Source: Pseudomonadota bacterium (GTDB lineage Bacteria; Pseudomonadota; Gammaproteobacteria; Acidiferrobacterales; Acidiferrobacteraceae). From it: a stretch of 56,010 nucleotides of DNA. This document shows, piece after piece, positions 12,426 to 21,667 of this stretch; within the stretch, counting starts at the first letter, position 1; each line of letters opens with the position of its first letter. A model generated the notes under the pieces. It did not search any database and was not told the DNA's origin. It was given only the letters and a program-made list of their open reading frames with translations. Position numbers and translations under genes: made by a program. The DNA lies in contig JAKARI010000017.1 of NCBI GenBank assembly GCA_021819245.1, forward strand, positions 1 through 56,010, given 5' to 3'.

Positions 12426-13760
12426 TTATGTCGTCAATATCCGAGTCAGGTTGGTGTAATCTTCTTTGATGCGCGGATCCTGTTCCAAAAGCTCGCTCAC
12501 CTTGCGGCACGCATGAATGACGGTCGAGTGATCCCGTCCGCCGAATTCCTTGCCGATCTCCGGGAGACTGTGATGTGTGAGCTCCTTGGCGAGCGCCATC
12601 GCGATCTGCCGGGGCCGCGTGACCTGCCGCGAGCGGCTCTTGGCGCTCAAGTCCGAGACCCGGATCTTGAAATATTCGGCCACCATTTTTTGTATGTTCG
12701 TGATGGTGACCAGCCGCTCCTGAAAGGCCAGCAGGTCTTTCAGGCTCTCGGCCGCCAGCGTCACATCGATGGGTCGGCCCGTAAAATTGGCGCTGGCCAT
12801 GACGCGCCGCAACGCCCCTTCCAGCTCGCGGACGTTGGACCGTACGCGCTTGGCGATGAAAAAGGCCACCTCGTCGCGTAAGGGTATACCCTCGAGCTGC
12901 GCCTTTTTGATGAGGATGGCCACCCGCGTCTCGAGCTCCGGCGGCTCTATGGATACGGTCAGTCCCGAGCCAAATCGCGATACCAGACGCTCCTCGACCC
13001 CCACGAACTCCTTCGGAAACCGGTCTGCGGTGATGATGACTTGTTTCTGACCTTCCAATAAGGCATTGAATGTATGGAAGAATTCTTCTTGAGAACGCTC
13101 CTTGCCTGCGAAGAACTGGATATCGTCGATAAGCAGGGCGTCGAGCGACCGGTAATGTTTCTTGAATTCGTTGATGGCGTTGTGCTGCAGGGCCTTGACC
13201 ATATCGGCCACGAAGCGCTCCGAGTGGACATAGGAAACCCGCGCCTCGCGCCTGTGGGTCGTGAGCAGGTTGCCGGCGGCCTGCATCAGGTGCGTCTTGC
13301 CCAACCCCACCCCGCCATAGATGAAAAGCGGGTTGTAGGCACCGCCCGGGTTCTCGCCGACCTGCCGGGCAGCGGCCCGCGCCAATTGATTGGATTTGCC
13401 CTCGATATGGGTCTCGAATGTAAAATCCGCGTTCAGCCGCGTGCTGTGCGGCGCCTCGCGTCGTGCGGTGCTGGCGGCCTTCACCGGCACCGCCGCCGCC
13501 TTTCCGGAGGCGCTGCTGCCGACCTGCACAATGACGCTCACCGCCGCGGTCCCGCCCTGATATTGTGCCGCCAACTCCGCGATGCGCTCGGCGAAGCGGT
13601 CTTTCACCCACTCGGTCACGAACCGGTTGGGCGCGAGCAGCCGCAGAGAGTTTTTTTCCCACTCGGCCTGAAGGGGTCGAATCCAGGTATTGAATTGTTG
13701 TGGCGACAGCTCCTCTTCGAGCCGGTCCAAACATTTTTTCCAGATGATCGGCTGACTCAC
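12426..13760 (-). CDS. dnaA: DnaA, chromosomal replication initiator
   Basis: 444 residues. Domain I begins [27 protein letters not shown], domain III has Walker A GGVGLGKT (149-156) and Walker [13 protein letters not shown], and domain IV carries the DnaA signature [15 protein letters not shown] that reads the TTATNCACA box. It binds ATP and opens the origin. The start is GTG at 13760. Its promoter overlaps a perfect DnaA box, implying autorepression. rpmH is divergent. Confidence 0.99.
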   Translation of the reverse strand: MSQPIIWKKCLDRLEEELSPQQFNTWIRPLQAEWEKNSLRLLAPNRFVTEWVKDRFAERIAELAAQYQGGTAAVSVIVQVGSSASGKAAAVPVKAASTARREAPHSTRLNADFTFETHIEGKSNQLARAAARQVGENPGGAYNPLFIYGGVGLGKTHLMQAAGNLLTTHRREARVSYVHSERFVADMVKALQHNAINEFKKHYRSLDALLIDDIQFFAGKERSQEEFFHTFNALLEGQKQVIITADRFPKEFVGVEERLVSRFGSGLTVSIEPPELETRVAILIKKAQLEGIPLRDEVAFFIAKRVRSNVRELEGALRRVMASANFTGRPIDVTLAAESLKDLLAFQERLVTITNIQKMVAEYFKIRVSDLSAKSRSRQVTRPRQIAMALAKELTHHSLPEIGKEFGGRDHSTVIHACRKVSELLEQDPRIKEDYTNLTRILTT

Positions 13761-13795
13761 ACCATTTCAACCTGATACGAGGGGGTAGGGCCGAT

Positions 13796-13824
13796 AGTCT
13801 AGGGCCGGCCCCAGTTATCCACAA
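13796..13824 (-). promoter_or_regulatory. dnaA promoter overlapping a perfect DnaA box
   Basis: On the minus strand a TTGTGG -35 element (13819-13824) is followed after exactly 17 bp by TAGACT (13796-13801), about 36 bp before the dnaA GTG. The -35 element is embedded in a perfect DnaA box, TTATCCACA on the plus strand at 13815-13823. DnaA bound there would block RNA polymerase, a classic autoregulatory layout. Confidence 0.7.
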
Positions 13825-13847
13825 GCCCTCGCCCGGTGCCGCCGCCG

Positions 13848-13876
13848 TTGACAAACCGGCCCGGACCTCGTAGTGT
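13848..13876 (+). promoter_or_regulatory. rpmH promoter
   Basis: A consensus TTGACA -35 box (13848-13853) is separated by 17 bp from TAGTGT (13871-13876), 37 bp upstream of the rpmH ATG. It faces away from the dnaA promoter, so the two divergent promoters share a 150-bp region with one DnaA box. Confidence 0.75.
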
Positions 13877-13913
13877 TCCGCCCTTTTCAGGCTTCGTTAT
13901 TTAAGGGTTACCC

Positions 13914-14048
13914 ATGAAGAGAACATTTCAGCCCAGCGTCCTAAAGCGCAAGCGCACCCACGGCTTCCGCGCCCGCATGAGTACGCCCGGGGGGCGCGCG
14001 GTCATCAACGCGCGCCGCGCCAAGGGCCGCGCGCGTCTTAGCGCCTGA
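13914..14048 (+). CDS. rpmH: RpmH, 50S ribosomal protein L34
   Basis: A 44-residue, strongly basic protein beginning [19 protein letters not shown] and continuing with the L34 core [19 protein letters not shown]. It is a structural protein of the large ribosomal subunit. A strong promoter lies 37 bp upstream and rnpA follows six bases after the stop, the universal rpmH-rnpA arrangement. Confidence 0.98.
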   Translation: MKRTFQPSVLKRKRTHGFRARMSTPGGRAVINARRAKGRARLSA

Positions 14049-14054
14049 CGTGCG

Positions 14055-14420
14055 GTGGCGCGGGGCACGCAAGGCTTTCCGCGGCACGTCCGCCTGACGG
14101 ACCCCGAGCGCTATCAGGAAATATTCAAGGCCGGCACAAAGGCCCGTCACCCGCTTATGGCGGTCATGGCCCTGGCAGGCGGCCTGGACCACCCCCGTCT
14201 GGGGCTCGCCGTCTCCCGCAAGGTCTCCCGCAAGGCCGTTGTGCGCAATAGAATCAAGCGCCGGATTCGGGAGCACTTTCGCCGCGCCCAGGCGGGCCTG
14301 CGCCCCCTGGATTTTGTCGTCGTCGCCTACCCCGACGCGGCGCGCGCGGACCCGGTTGCCTTCACCGAGGCCCTGGAGTCTCTCTCGCACAAGATCTCTC
14401 GCCTATGCGCAAAGCCCTGA
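14055..14420 (+). CDS. rnpA: RnpA, ribonuclease P protein component
   Basis: A 121-residue basic protein. The RNase P signature RNRIKRRIREHFR is present and preceded by RLGLAVSRKVSRKAV. It binds RNase P RNA and helps process tRNA 5' ends. The start is GTG at 14055. The gene overlaps yidD by 16 bp. Confidence 0.96.
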   Translation: MARGTQGFPRHVRLTDPERYQEIFKAGTKARHPLMAVMALAGGLDHPRLGLAVSRKVSRKAVVRNRIKRRIREHFRRAQAGLRPLDFVVVAYPDAARADPVAFTEALESLSHKISRLCAKP

Positions 14421-14617
14421 TACACGTCATTCGCGCCTACCAGTATTTCCTCAGCCCCTGGCTCGGCGCGCATTGCCGCTACCACCCGACATGCTCCGCC
14501 TACGCCATTGAGGCCATCGATCGCCACGGGCCCCTGCGCGGCCTGTGGCTCGCCGTAAAGCGCATCGCCCGCTGCCACCCATGGCATGACGGTGGGCATG
14601 ACCCCGTTCCCCGTTGA
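14405..14617 (+). CDS. yidD: YidD, membrane protein insertion efficiency factor
   Basis: A 70-residue protein with the family signature IRAYQYFLSPWLGAHCRYHPTCS and the conserved RCHPWHDGGHDPVP end. It is an amphipathic inner-membrane-associated protein that assists YidC-dependent insertion. It overlaps rnpA and is followed by yidC, the normal cluster order. Confidence 0.97.
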   Translation: MRKALIHVIRAYQYFLSPWLGAHCRYHPTCSAYAIEAIDRHGPLRGLWLAVKRIARCHPWHDGGHDPVPR

Positions 14618-14637
14618 GGTTGTGTGAAACCCCGATC

Positions 14638-16266
14638 ATGAATAGTTATCGTCCCGTTCTCTACGTCCTGCTCGCTGTCATCCTCTTTTTCCTGTGGACG
14701 GACTGGCAACGCTGGCAGGTGCCGGCGGCCCCGCAGGCCCCCGCGAATGCCCTGCCGACGATGCCCGGGCAGGCCGTTCCCCAGGCCGTGCCGGTACCCG
14801 CGCCCACACCCCCACGGGCGGCGCGTCCCCGGACGCCCATGATCCCGCAAGCGGCCACGGTGGTGGTGAAGACCCGGCTCCTGACCGCGACCCTCGACAC
14901 GCGCGGGGCCGACATCTCCCACCTCGTGCTGCACGGTTATTTCGCAAGCAGCAGCCATGGCAAGCGGCCCTACGCGCTTCTGACACCCGCAGCGCCCACG
15001 CCATTTCTGAACGAAAACGGCCTCCTGGGGACCGTGCCGCTGCCCAACCACACAAGCCTTTACGCGACCCGCCACTCGAACTCGCGCCTCGTCGCCGATA
15101 CCCGCCCGGTCCACATCCGTTTCCATTGGCAGGAGGGTGCGGCACGGGTCGTGAAGACCTACACCTTCGCCCCCTCGAGCTACGTCGTGCCGGTCCGCTA
15201 CGCGGTCTCCAACACCGGCAAAACGCCGCTGACCGTGTATCTCTACAATCAGTTCGTCCACGGCCCCGCGCCCGCCAGCCATTTTCTGCACTCGGCGCCG
15301 ATCTATATCGGCGCCGCGTATTACAGCCCTGCCCGCAAATACCATAAGCTGCCGTTCGCGCGCATGGCCAAGCACCCCCTGACGTTGGCCGCGACCGGTG
15401 GCTGGGTCGCCGTTTCCCAACACTATTTCCTGGGGGCGGCGATTCCCCCCGCCACGCAGCCCACGATCTTCTATAGCTCGGTGTTCGCCGGCCCCCGTTA
15501 CGCCATTGGCTACAAGACCGCTCAGCCGCTCACCATTGCGCCGGGCGCCACCGCGACCCTGGCCACCCGGCTCTTCCTGGGTCCCAAAAAGCCGGCGATT
15601 CTGAGTCAAGTGGCGCCGGGCCTTGATCTTACCGTCGACTATGGCTGGCTCACCGTGCTTGCCCAGCCCCTCTACTGGGTCCTGGCCCATATCGAGCGCG
15701 TGGTCGGCAACTGGGGCCTGTCGATTATCCTGCTGACGGTCCTTATCAAGGTGATCTTCTTTCCCCTGTCGGCGGCGAGCTTCAAATCGATGGCCAAGAT
15801 GCGCAGGCTCCAGCCGCGCATGGCGGCCCTGAAGGAGCGCCACGGGTCCGACAAAACCGCCCTTCAGCAGGCCATGATGGAGCTCTACAAGACCGAGAAG
15901 ATGAACCCCCTGGGCGGCTGCCTCCCCATGATCGTCCAGATCCCGGTCTTCATCGCCCTCTACTGGGTGCTGCTCGACAGCGTCGCCCTGCGTGATGCCC
16001 CCTTCGTGTTGTGGATTCACAACCTCGCCGCGCCGGACCCTTATTTTGTGCTCCCGATCCTGATGGGGCTTTCGATGCTCGTTCAGCAGATGATCAATCC
16101 GGCCATGATGGACCCGACGCAGCGCAAGATCATGATGCTCATGCCCGTGATCTTCACGGCGTTTTTCCTGTTCTTCCCGGCGGGCCTGGTCCTGTACTGG
16201 GTCACGAACAACGTCTTGTCCATCCTTCAGCAGCAATGGGTCATGCGCCGCATGGACAAGGCCTAA
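14638..16266 (+). CDS. yidC: YidC, membrane protein insertase
   Basis: A 542-residue Gram-negative type YidC. An N-terminal transmembrane helix (VLYVLLAVILFFLW) is followed by a Pro/Ala-rich linker, the large periplasmic domain, and the conserved five-helix core containing GLSIILLTVLIKVIFFPLS and NPLGGCLPMIVQIPVFIALY. It inserts membrane proteins alone or with SecYEG. ATG at 14638 starts just before the first helix; an upstream TTG overlapping the yidD stop would add eight residues. mnmE follows after ten bases. Confidence 0.97.
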   Translation: MNSYRPVLYVLLAVILFFLWTDWQRWQVPAAPQAPANALPTMPGQAVPQAVPVPAPTPPRAARPRTPMIPQAATVVVKTRLLTATLDTRGADISHLVLHGYFASSSHGKRPYALLTPAAPTPFLNENGLLGTVPLPNHTSLYATRHSNSRLVADTRPVHIRFHWQEGAARVVKTYTFAPSSYVVPVRYAVSNTGKTPLTVYLYNQFVHGPAPASHFLHSAPIYIGAAYYSPARKYHKLPFARMAKHPLTLAATGGWVAVSQHYFLGAAIPPATQPTIFYSSVFAGPRYAIGYKTAQPLTIAPGATATLATRLFLGPKKPAILSQVAPGLDLTVDYGWLTVLAQPLYWVLAHIERVVGNWGLSIILLTVLIKVIFFPLSAASFKSMAKMRRLQPRMAALKERHGSDKTALQQAMMELYKTEKMNPLGGCLPMIVQIPVFIALYWVLLDSVALRDAPFVLWIHNLAAPDPYFVLPILMGLSMLVQQMINPAMMDPTQRKIMMLMPVIFTAFFLFFPAGLVLYWVTNNVLSILQQQWVMRRMDKA

Positions 16267-16276
16267 AGGGCGCACA

Positions 16277-17590
16277 TTGACGGATACGATCTGCGCGATC
16301 GCGACGCCGCCCGGCATGGGGGGGATCGGCATCGTGCGTGTCTCGGGGCCCCTGGCGCGCGAGCTCGCGCGCGCCGTTCTCGGGTCCGTCCCGGCCCCGC
16401 GCCAGGCCACGCTCGCGGCGTTTCACGACGAACGGGCCCGCGTGCTCGACCAGGGTCTGGCGCTTTACTTTCCGGCGCCGGCGTCTTTCACCGGCGAGGA
16501 TGTCCTGGAGCTGCAGGGCCACGGGAGCCCGGTCGCCTTAGACCGCCTCGTGCGCTCGCTCGTGGCCCGGGGCGCGCGCCCCGCGCGTCCCGGTGAATTC
16601 ACCGAACGCGCCTTTCTGAACGGCCGTATCGACCTCGTTCAGGCCGAGGCGGTCGCCGACCTCATAGCGAGCGCCCATGAAGACGCCGCGCGCGCCGCCG
16701 CCTGCACCCTCCAGGGGGCCTTCTCGCAGCTCGTGCGCGCCCTGGACGCGCGCCTTGCCGGCCTGCGCGCCCACGTCGAGGCGCTTCTCGACTTTCCTGA
16801 CGAGGCCCCCGATATCGCGGCCGACGTCCCGTTGGCCGCGGGGCTTGCGGCGCTCTTATCCGACATCGCCGAGGCCGTGCGCCGCGGGCGCGAGGGCCGC
16901 GTCCTTCAGGAGGGCGTGCGCGTCGCGATCGCGGGGCCGCCTAACGCCGGCAAATCCACTCTGCTCAATGCCCTAGCGGGACACGAGGCGGCGATCGTGA
17001 GCCCCTATCCCGGGACCACCCGCGACCTGATCCGCGAGCGCGTCGTGATCGAAGGCCTCGCGCTGGAGTTGACGGATAGCGCCGGCCTGCGCGCAAGCGA
17101 CGACCCGCTCGAGCGCGAGGGCATACGGCGCGCCGAGGCCGCGGCGGCGCAGGCCGACTGCGTGCTCTGGACCATAGACGACAGCGCCCCCGCGCCCCCG
17201 CTACCGCCCCCGGCGGCCCGCATCATCGTTTATACGAAGATCGATCTCAGCGGGCGCCCAGCCGGGGCCTGTGCCGAGGGATACGCGGTGTGCGCGCAGA
17301 CCGGGGAGGGGCTTTCCGAGTTGCGCCGCGGGCTGCGCGCCCGTCTTCTGGGGCGCGCGGCGGAATCCGAGACCGAAGGCGTCTTCGGCGCCCGCAGGCG
17401 GCACGTCGCCGCCCTGGAACGGGCCGAGCACGCCCTGCGTGAGGCCCTCGCCCATCAGACCGAGGGCGCCATGGAGCTTGCCGCCGAGGAGTTGCGCCTG
17501 GCGCACGAGGCCTTGGGCGAGATCACCGGGCGCTTTACGAGCGAAGACCTGCTGGGGCGCATCTTCTCGGAGTTCTGTATAGGCAAATGA
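16277..17590 (+). CDS. mnmE: MnmE, tRNA uridine-5-carboxymethylaminomethyl modification GTPase
   Basis: 437 residues. The N-terminal tetrahydrofolate-binding domain starts DTICAIATPPGMGGIGIVRVSG, the G domain has G1 GPPNAGKS (220-227) and the PGTTRD switch, and the C-terminus ends in the obligatory CIGK. With MnmG (27569-29428) it modifies the wobble uridine of several tRNAs. The start is TTG at 16277, the only start that retains the conserved beginning. Confidence 0.97.
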   Translation: MTDTICAIATPPGMGGIGIVRVSGPLARELARAVLGSVPAPRQATLAAFHDERARVLDQGLALYFPAPASFTGEDVLELQGHGSPVALDRLVRSLVARGARPARPGEFTERAFLNGRIDLVQAEAVADLIASAHEDAARAAACTLQGAFSQLVRALDARLAGLRAHVEALLDFPDEAPDIAADVPLAAGLAALLSDIAEAVRRGREGRVLQEGVRVAIAGPPNAGKSTLLNALAGHEAAIVSPYPGTTRDLIRERVVIEGLALELTDSAGLRASDDPLEREGIRRAEAAAAQADCVLWTIDDSAPAPPLPPPAARIIVYTKIDLSGRPAGACAEGYAVCAQTGEGLSELRRGLRARLLGRAAESETEGVFGARRRHVAALERAEHALREALAHQTEGAMELAAEELRLAHEALGEITGRFTSEDLLGRIFSEFCIGK

Positions 17591-17623
17591 TCGGCGGCCG
17601 ATGCCGCCGCATCCGCGCGCCGG

Positions 17624-17629
17624 TATAAT
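17624..17629 (+). promoter_or_regulatory. -10 element upstream of nhaA
   Basis: A perfect TATAAT hexamer about 50 bp upstream of the nhaA start, in otherwise G+C-rich sequence. No good -35 box is visible at the proper distance, so an activator may be needed. Confidence 0.4.
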
Positions 17630-17678
17630 CCCCAAGGCCGGGCGCGCCCCGGCCACCCCGCGCCCGGAGGGAATGCTC

Positions 17679-18875
17679 GTGCCCCATGACCGCACCCAGA
17701 GACGAGGCCCGCTTCGAGGCGCGCTCACGCTCTTGGCCTCCGCGCTGCTCGCGCTCCTCGTCGCCAACTCGCCCTATGGGCCCTTGTATCGGCGCCTCTG
17801 GCGCACCCCCTATCATCTTGGGCCATGGCTCGTGACGACCGCCCAGTCGGTGGTCGACAAGGGCCTCATGACGCTTTTCTTTTTGCTCATCGGTCTTGAG
17901 CTGCGGCGCGAGGTCGCGCACGGCGCCCTGCGTCACATGCGCGCCATGCTGCTGCCGCTCTGGGCGGCCGCAACCGGCATGCTCCTGCCGGCGCTCATCT
18001 ACCACCTCATCAATCCGCATGGCGAGGCCGCGCGCGGCTGGGCCATCCCCATGAGCACGGATGTCGCCTTTGCCGCCGCCGCGCTTGCCGTCCTGGGCCG
18101 GCGCGCCCCGCGCAGCCTCCTCGTCCTGCTCCTGGCGCTCGCCGTCGCCGACGACATCGGCGCCATCCTCGTCATCGCCCTCTACTATCATCATGGGCTG
18201 CGGCCCGTGCCGCTTGCGGGCGCGCTGCTCGCATTCGCCGCCCTTTTCGCCGCGGGCCGCCGCGGCTCCCGACGGCCCTGGCTCTATGGGATCCTCGGTG
18301 GCCTGCTGTGGGGGGCGCTCTGGCGCGGCGGCATCGATCCGCCGCTTGCCGGCGTGCTTCTGGCGGTATCCCTGCCCGCCCCCGGCACCACCGCGCCCGC
18401 GACCGGTGCCCCCCCGGCCTCGCGCCTCGAGCGGCGCCTCGCCCCCTATGTGACCTATGGCGCCTTACCGCTCTTCGCGCTCGCCCACGCCGGACTGTCC
18501 CTGGCCGGGCCTGGCGTCGGCATCTCCGGCGGCGTCTTTCTCGGGGTCTTTCTCGGGCTCCTCCTGGGGAAGTTCTGTGGCGTGGGCGGCGGTGCGTGGC
18601 TTGCCACCACGCTGCGGTTCGGGGCGCTGCCCGGTGGTGTGACGCGCCGCCACCTCGGGGCGGCCGCGTGGCTTGCCGGCATCGGCTTTACCATGGCGCT
18701 TTTTATCGCCACCCTGGCGTTCCCGCCAGGCCCCCTGCGCGATGCCGCCAAGCTCGCCATCCTCACGGCCTCGCCGTTGGCCTTTCTCGCCGCCGCCGCT
18801 TGGATGTGGGCAGGGGACCGCCAGGCCCCGGCCGTGAGCGCCGCCGGGGGCGAAAGCGCGCCACGCGCGCCTTGA
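17679..18875 (+). CDS. nhaA: NhaA, Na+/H+ antiporter
   Basis: An inner-membrane antiporter of about 398 residues with some twelve hydrophobic segments. The ion-binding aspartates are present in STDVAFAAAAL and in LALAVADDIGAILVIALYY (the Asp163-Asp164 pair of E. coli NhaA). It exchanges cytoplasmic Na+ for protons. I choose GTG at 17679 because GGAGGG (17666-17671) lies seven bases upstream; an ATG at 17673 is too close to it. The 3' end overlaps the convergent transglutaminase gene by 113 bp. Confidence 0.93.
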   Translation: MPHDRTQRRGPLRGALTLLASALLALLVANSPYGPLYRRLWRTPYHLGPWLVTTAQSVVDKGLMTLFFLLIGLELRREVAHGALRHMRAMLLPLWAAATGMLLPALIYHLINPHGEAARGWAIPMSTDVAFAAAALAVLGRRAPRSLLVLLLALAVADDIGAILVIALYYHHGLRPVPLAGALLAFAALFAAGRRGSRRPWLYGILGGLLWGALWRGGIDPPLAGVLLAVSLPAPGTTAPATGAPPASRLERRLAPYVTYGALPLFALAHAGLSLAGPGVGISGGVFLGVFLGLLLGKFCGVGGGAWLATTLRFGALPGGVTRRHLGAAAWLAGIGFTMALFIATLAFPPGPLRDAAKLAILTASPLAFLAAAAWMWAGDRQAPAVSAAGGESAPRAP

Positions 18876-20775
18876 GTGCCGCCAGGACCTCGCGGCGCCC
18901 GCCATAGCGGCACGCGACATAGTCGCCCGTGATGGCCGCGATCTCAGCGGCAAGATCCGGGCGCGACCTTTGCGCGCGGGCCGCGAAGTCGCACGGCCCC
19001 TCGCCAATGGACGGCGCAAGCCCGATGCGCGCCAGCCGCCGGCAGTAGCGCTCGTAGACGCGCCGCGCGGCGTCGCGCGTGACCGGCGCCCGCCCGCCGA
19101 AGGTCTTGACCAAAAACGCGGCGGCGAGCGCCAAGATCACGGTCGCAAGCCCCAGGGCCACCGGCCCGGCGTCGCGCCAGCCCAGGCGGCGCAAGAGCTC
19201 GGCCTGCCGGCGGCCGCTGTAGTCCACCACCCAGCTGTCCCACGCCGTGGTGGCGGCGTCGCGCCAAAGCCCGAGGCGATGATGAAGCCGGTCCCACCAG
19301 GACCGGGGGGCCTGGAACGCCACCCCATGCACCAGGAATCGCCGAAACGCCGGCCACCGCTCCCTGAGCGCCCCCGGGGCCACCGCCGCCGTCGGGTCCA
19401 CCCGCAGCCACTGGCCGCGGACCCAGATCTCGTCCCAGGCATGGGCGTCGTAATTGCGCACGATGACGTCGCCGCCATCGGGATTGAACTCGCCCCCGAA
19501 GAACCCCACGACAACGCGCGCCGGCACGCCGGCTGCGCGCATGAGGGTCGCGAACGCCGCGGCATAGTCCTCGCAGTAGCCCGCGCGCACATGAAACAGA
19601 AACCGTGCCACCGGGCGGCGTCCCATGGTCGGCGGGTTCAGGGTGTAGATGAAGTGGTGCTTCACGAAATAGGCCAATGCCCTGTGCGCGAGCGCGCGCG
19701 GCCCCGATGTTGTCCGGCGCCACCGCCTCGCGAGCCGCCGAATGCGCGGATCGAGGGACGCAGGCAGCGCCAGGTCCCGGCTGCGCACGGCCGCCGTGAG
19801 GCGGCCGTAGCGGCGCGCCCCACTTGTCACGCGATAGCGCCGCAGATGGCGCACCGCGTGCCGGGCGCGCACCACGCCCCCCGGGGCGAGCAGGTCCTGA
19901 GGCGAGACATCAAGCGGCCAGTCGAGGGCCGGCAGCACCCGGTTACCGGTGGGGTTCAACAGCACCGTATAGGAGACGAGGGGGCCGCCGCGCGTGCGGC
20001 CCATGGGCCCCGGCGGCCCGCGCCGCCACACCCGGCCATTGGTTGCGGTCAGGACATAGGCACGAAAATAGCGCTGATCGCGCGCCGGTCGGGCCCCGCG
20101 AAAGATGACGCGCATCGCCACCGCGCGCGACGACAAAAGCGCGCTTAAGGACCCAGGCCGCAGGACCGGGCTCAGCCCGGTCTGGCCGATCGGCCGTGGT
20201 GCGCTGTGCCATAGCCCCCCGGCAATGCGCGGAAACACGATATAACCCAGGGCCGCTAGCGGCAGGGCCTGCAGCATGATCACGGCGCTCTGGCGCAGCC
20301 GCTGGCGCGGGGAGAGCCCGCGCCGCTGCGCAATGAGCGACAGCGCCACGAACGACGCCGTCAAAAACAGCAGGGCGAAGAGACCCATCGCGAGAGAGGG
20401 GTGGAACAAGACGTCGCCCAGCAGGGCGACGTAGCACAGGAGCACCAGCACCACCGCATCGCGCGGCGAGTCGGCCTCCAGGCATTTCAGGCCCAGCAGC
20501 ATGACCAAAAAACTCAAGCCCGGGCGCTCGCCGATCAAGGTGCCGAAGCGCGCGTACACGAGCAGCGTGACCGCCGCTACCAGCAGCCACAGCAGAAACC
20601 GAGGGGGGCGCGCGAGGTAGCGATCGCGGGCGTAGCGCCACGCGGTAAAAAGCGCCGCCGCGGTCACGGTCCACCACGGCAGGTGGGCGAAAAGCGGTAC
20701 GCCGGCAAGTGCCATGAGCCCGGCGACGAGCGCCGGCGGGGTGTAGCCCTCGGCGTCAGCGCGGCGCATCATCAT
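18763..20775 (-). CDS. TgpA-type transmembrane transglutaminase-like protein (DUF3488/DUF4129)
   Basis: 670 residues. The first ~190 form several transmembrane helices (DUF3488-like), followed by a periplasmic transglutaminase-like domain with the triad C401 (AGYCEDYA), H445 (YDAHAWDE) and D460 (LRVDPTAA), then a C-terminal helix (LGLATVILALAAAFLV) and a DUF4129-like tail ending in an Arg/Pro-rich extension. It resembles TgpA of Pseudomonas; the substrate is unknown. It is the last gene of the moxR-DUF58-tgpA operon, and its start overlaps the DUF58 gene by 20 bp. The Arg-rich tail is the part overlapping antiparallel with nhaA. Confidence 0.93.
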   Translation of the reverse strand: MMMRRADAEGYTPPALVAGLMALAGVPLFAHLPWWTVTAAALFTAWRYARDRYLARPPRFLLWLLVAAVTLLVYARFGTLIGERPGLSFLVMLLGLKCLEADSPRDAVVLVLLCYVALLGDVLFHPSLAMGLFALLFLTASFVALSLIAQRRGLSPRQRLRQSAVIMLQALPLAALGYIVFPRIAGGLWHSAPRPIGQTGLSPVLRPGSLSALLSSRAVAMRVIFRGARPARDQRYFRAYVLTATNGRVWRRGPPGPMGRTRGGPLVSYTVLLNPTGNRVLPALDWPLDVSPQDLLAPGGVVRARHAVRHLRRYRVTSGARRYGRLTAAVRSRDLALPASLDPRIRRLARRWRRTTSGPRALAHRALAYFVKHHFIYTLNPPTMGRRPVARFLFHVRAGYCEDYAAAFATLMRAAGVPARVVVGFFGGEFNPDGGDVIVRNYDAHAWDEIWVRGQWLRVDPTAAVAPGALRERWPAFRRFLVHGVAFQAPRSWWDRLHHRLGLWRDAATTAWDSWVVDYSGRRQAELLRRLGWRDAGPVALGLATVILALAAAFLVKTFGGRAPVTRDAARRVYERYCRRLARIGLAPSIGEGPCDFAARAQRSRPDLAAEIAAITGDYVACRYGGRREVLAALKARVARFRPRRRSRPGPGGPLPTSKRRRRERPTARP

Positions 20776-21667
20776 ACAGCGCCAAGGAGCGCAGGCAGCG
20801 CTCGAGGTGCGCGGCCCCGGCCGCGGGGGCGATTCGAAGGGCCCCTAAGGCAAGGCCATACCGATAACCGTCGCGCTCGGCGTCCAGGACCTGCCGGCAC
20901 AGCCGCCGCAGGCCCTCTTCGGGGCCGTGCGCGCCGTCCATGACAAGCCAGACCTCACGTTCGGCAAGCCCCGCAAACCGCTTCACGAGCAGCCCCTTGC
21001 CGGCGGCCACGGCCCGCCAGTGGATGTGCCGCGGGTTCTCGCCCGGCCGATAATCGGCAAGCCCGGTAAAGTCGCCGCCCCCGCCCGCCTGCAAAACCGC
21101 GCCCGCGTCATCACGGTCGTCGCTCGCGGCCCCGGGGGGCAGGGCGGCGAATGCCGCCGGCCGGGGATAGACGATGGCCGCCTCGTGCAGCACGATGCGC
21201 CGCGCAAACACCCGCAGCAGCCCAAACGGGTAGCGACTGCTGATGCGCAGTACCGGCGCCGGCACAGTCCCGCGCCGCATCGTGGGCCAGGGGATCTCGA
21301 TTGCACGTTGTTCGCGGCCGGCGAGATCGATCGTGATCGGTGGCCCTTGGCCCGCGGTGAGCATGACCCCCAGGCGCGGGGTGTCCCCGGGATTTGTCAG
21401 CACCACCCGGAACCCCACCGGAGAACCCGCGAACGCCGCGCGCGGCCGGCCCTCGTGGAGCGTGAGCCCAAGGAGGTTGCGTTGGCCCGTGGCCGCCGAC
21501 ACGGTGGCAAACGCCGCCAGCAGAAAGGTGATGGCATACGCAAGCCCGTTGCCATAGTTCACGGCCGCGAGCAGCAAGACGAAGAGGGTCGCACCAAACC
21601 AGAGACCCTCACGCGTCGGCAGCAGATAGATGGAGCGCCGCCCGAGGACCTGGGCGGGCCGGTTCAT
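20756..21667 (-). CDS. DUF58 domain protein
   Basis: 303 residues with two N-terminal transmembrane helices (LWFGATLFVLLLAAVNY and AYAITFLLAAFATVSA) and a DUF58 core, including the signature YRPGENPRHIHWRAVA. DUF58 proteins have a von Willebrand A-like fold and act with MoxR ATPases and transglutaminases in envelope-related processes. ATG at 21667 overlaps the moxR stop as ATGA, supporting this start over an upstream in-frame extension. Confidence 0.92.
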   Translation of the reverse strand: MNRPAQVLGRRSIYLLPTREGLWFGATLFVLLLAAVNYGNGLAYAITFLLAAFATVSAATGQRNLLGLTLHEGRPRAAFAGSPVGFRVVLTNPGDTPRLGVMLTAGQGPPITIDLAGREQRAIEIPWPTMRRGTVPAPVLRISSRYPFGLLRVFARRIVLHEAAIVYPRPAAFAALPPGAASDDRDDAGAVLQAGGGGDFTGLADYRPGENPRHIHWRAVAAGKGLLVKRFAGLAEREVWLVMDGAHGPEEGLRRLCRQVLDAERDGYRYGLALGALRIAPAAGAAHLERCLRSLALYDDAPR

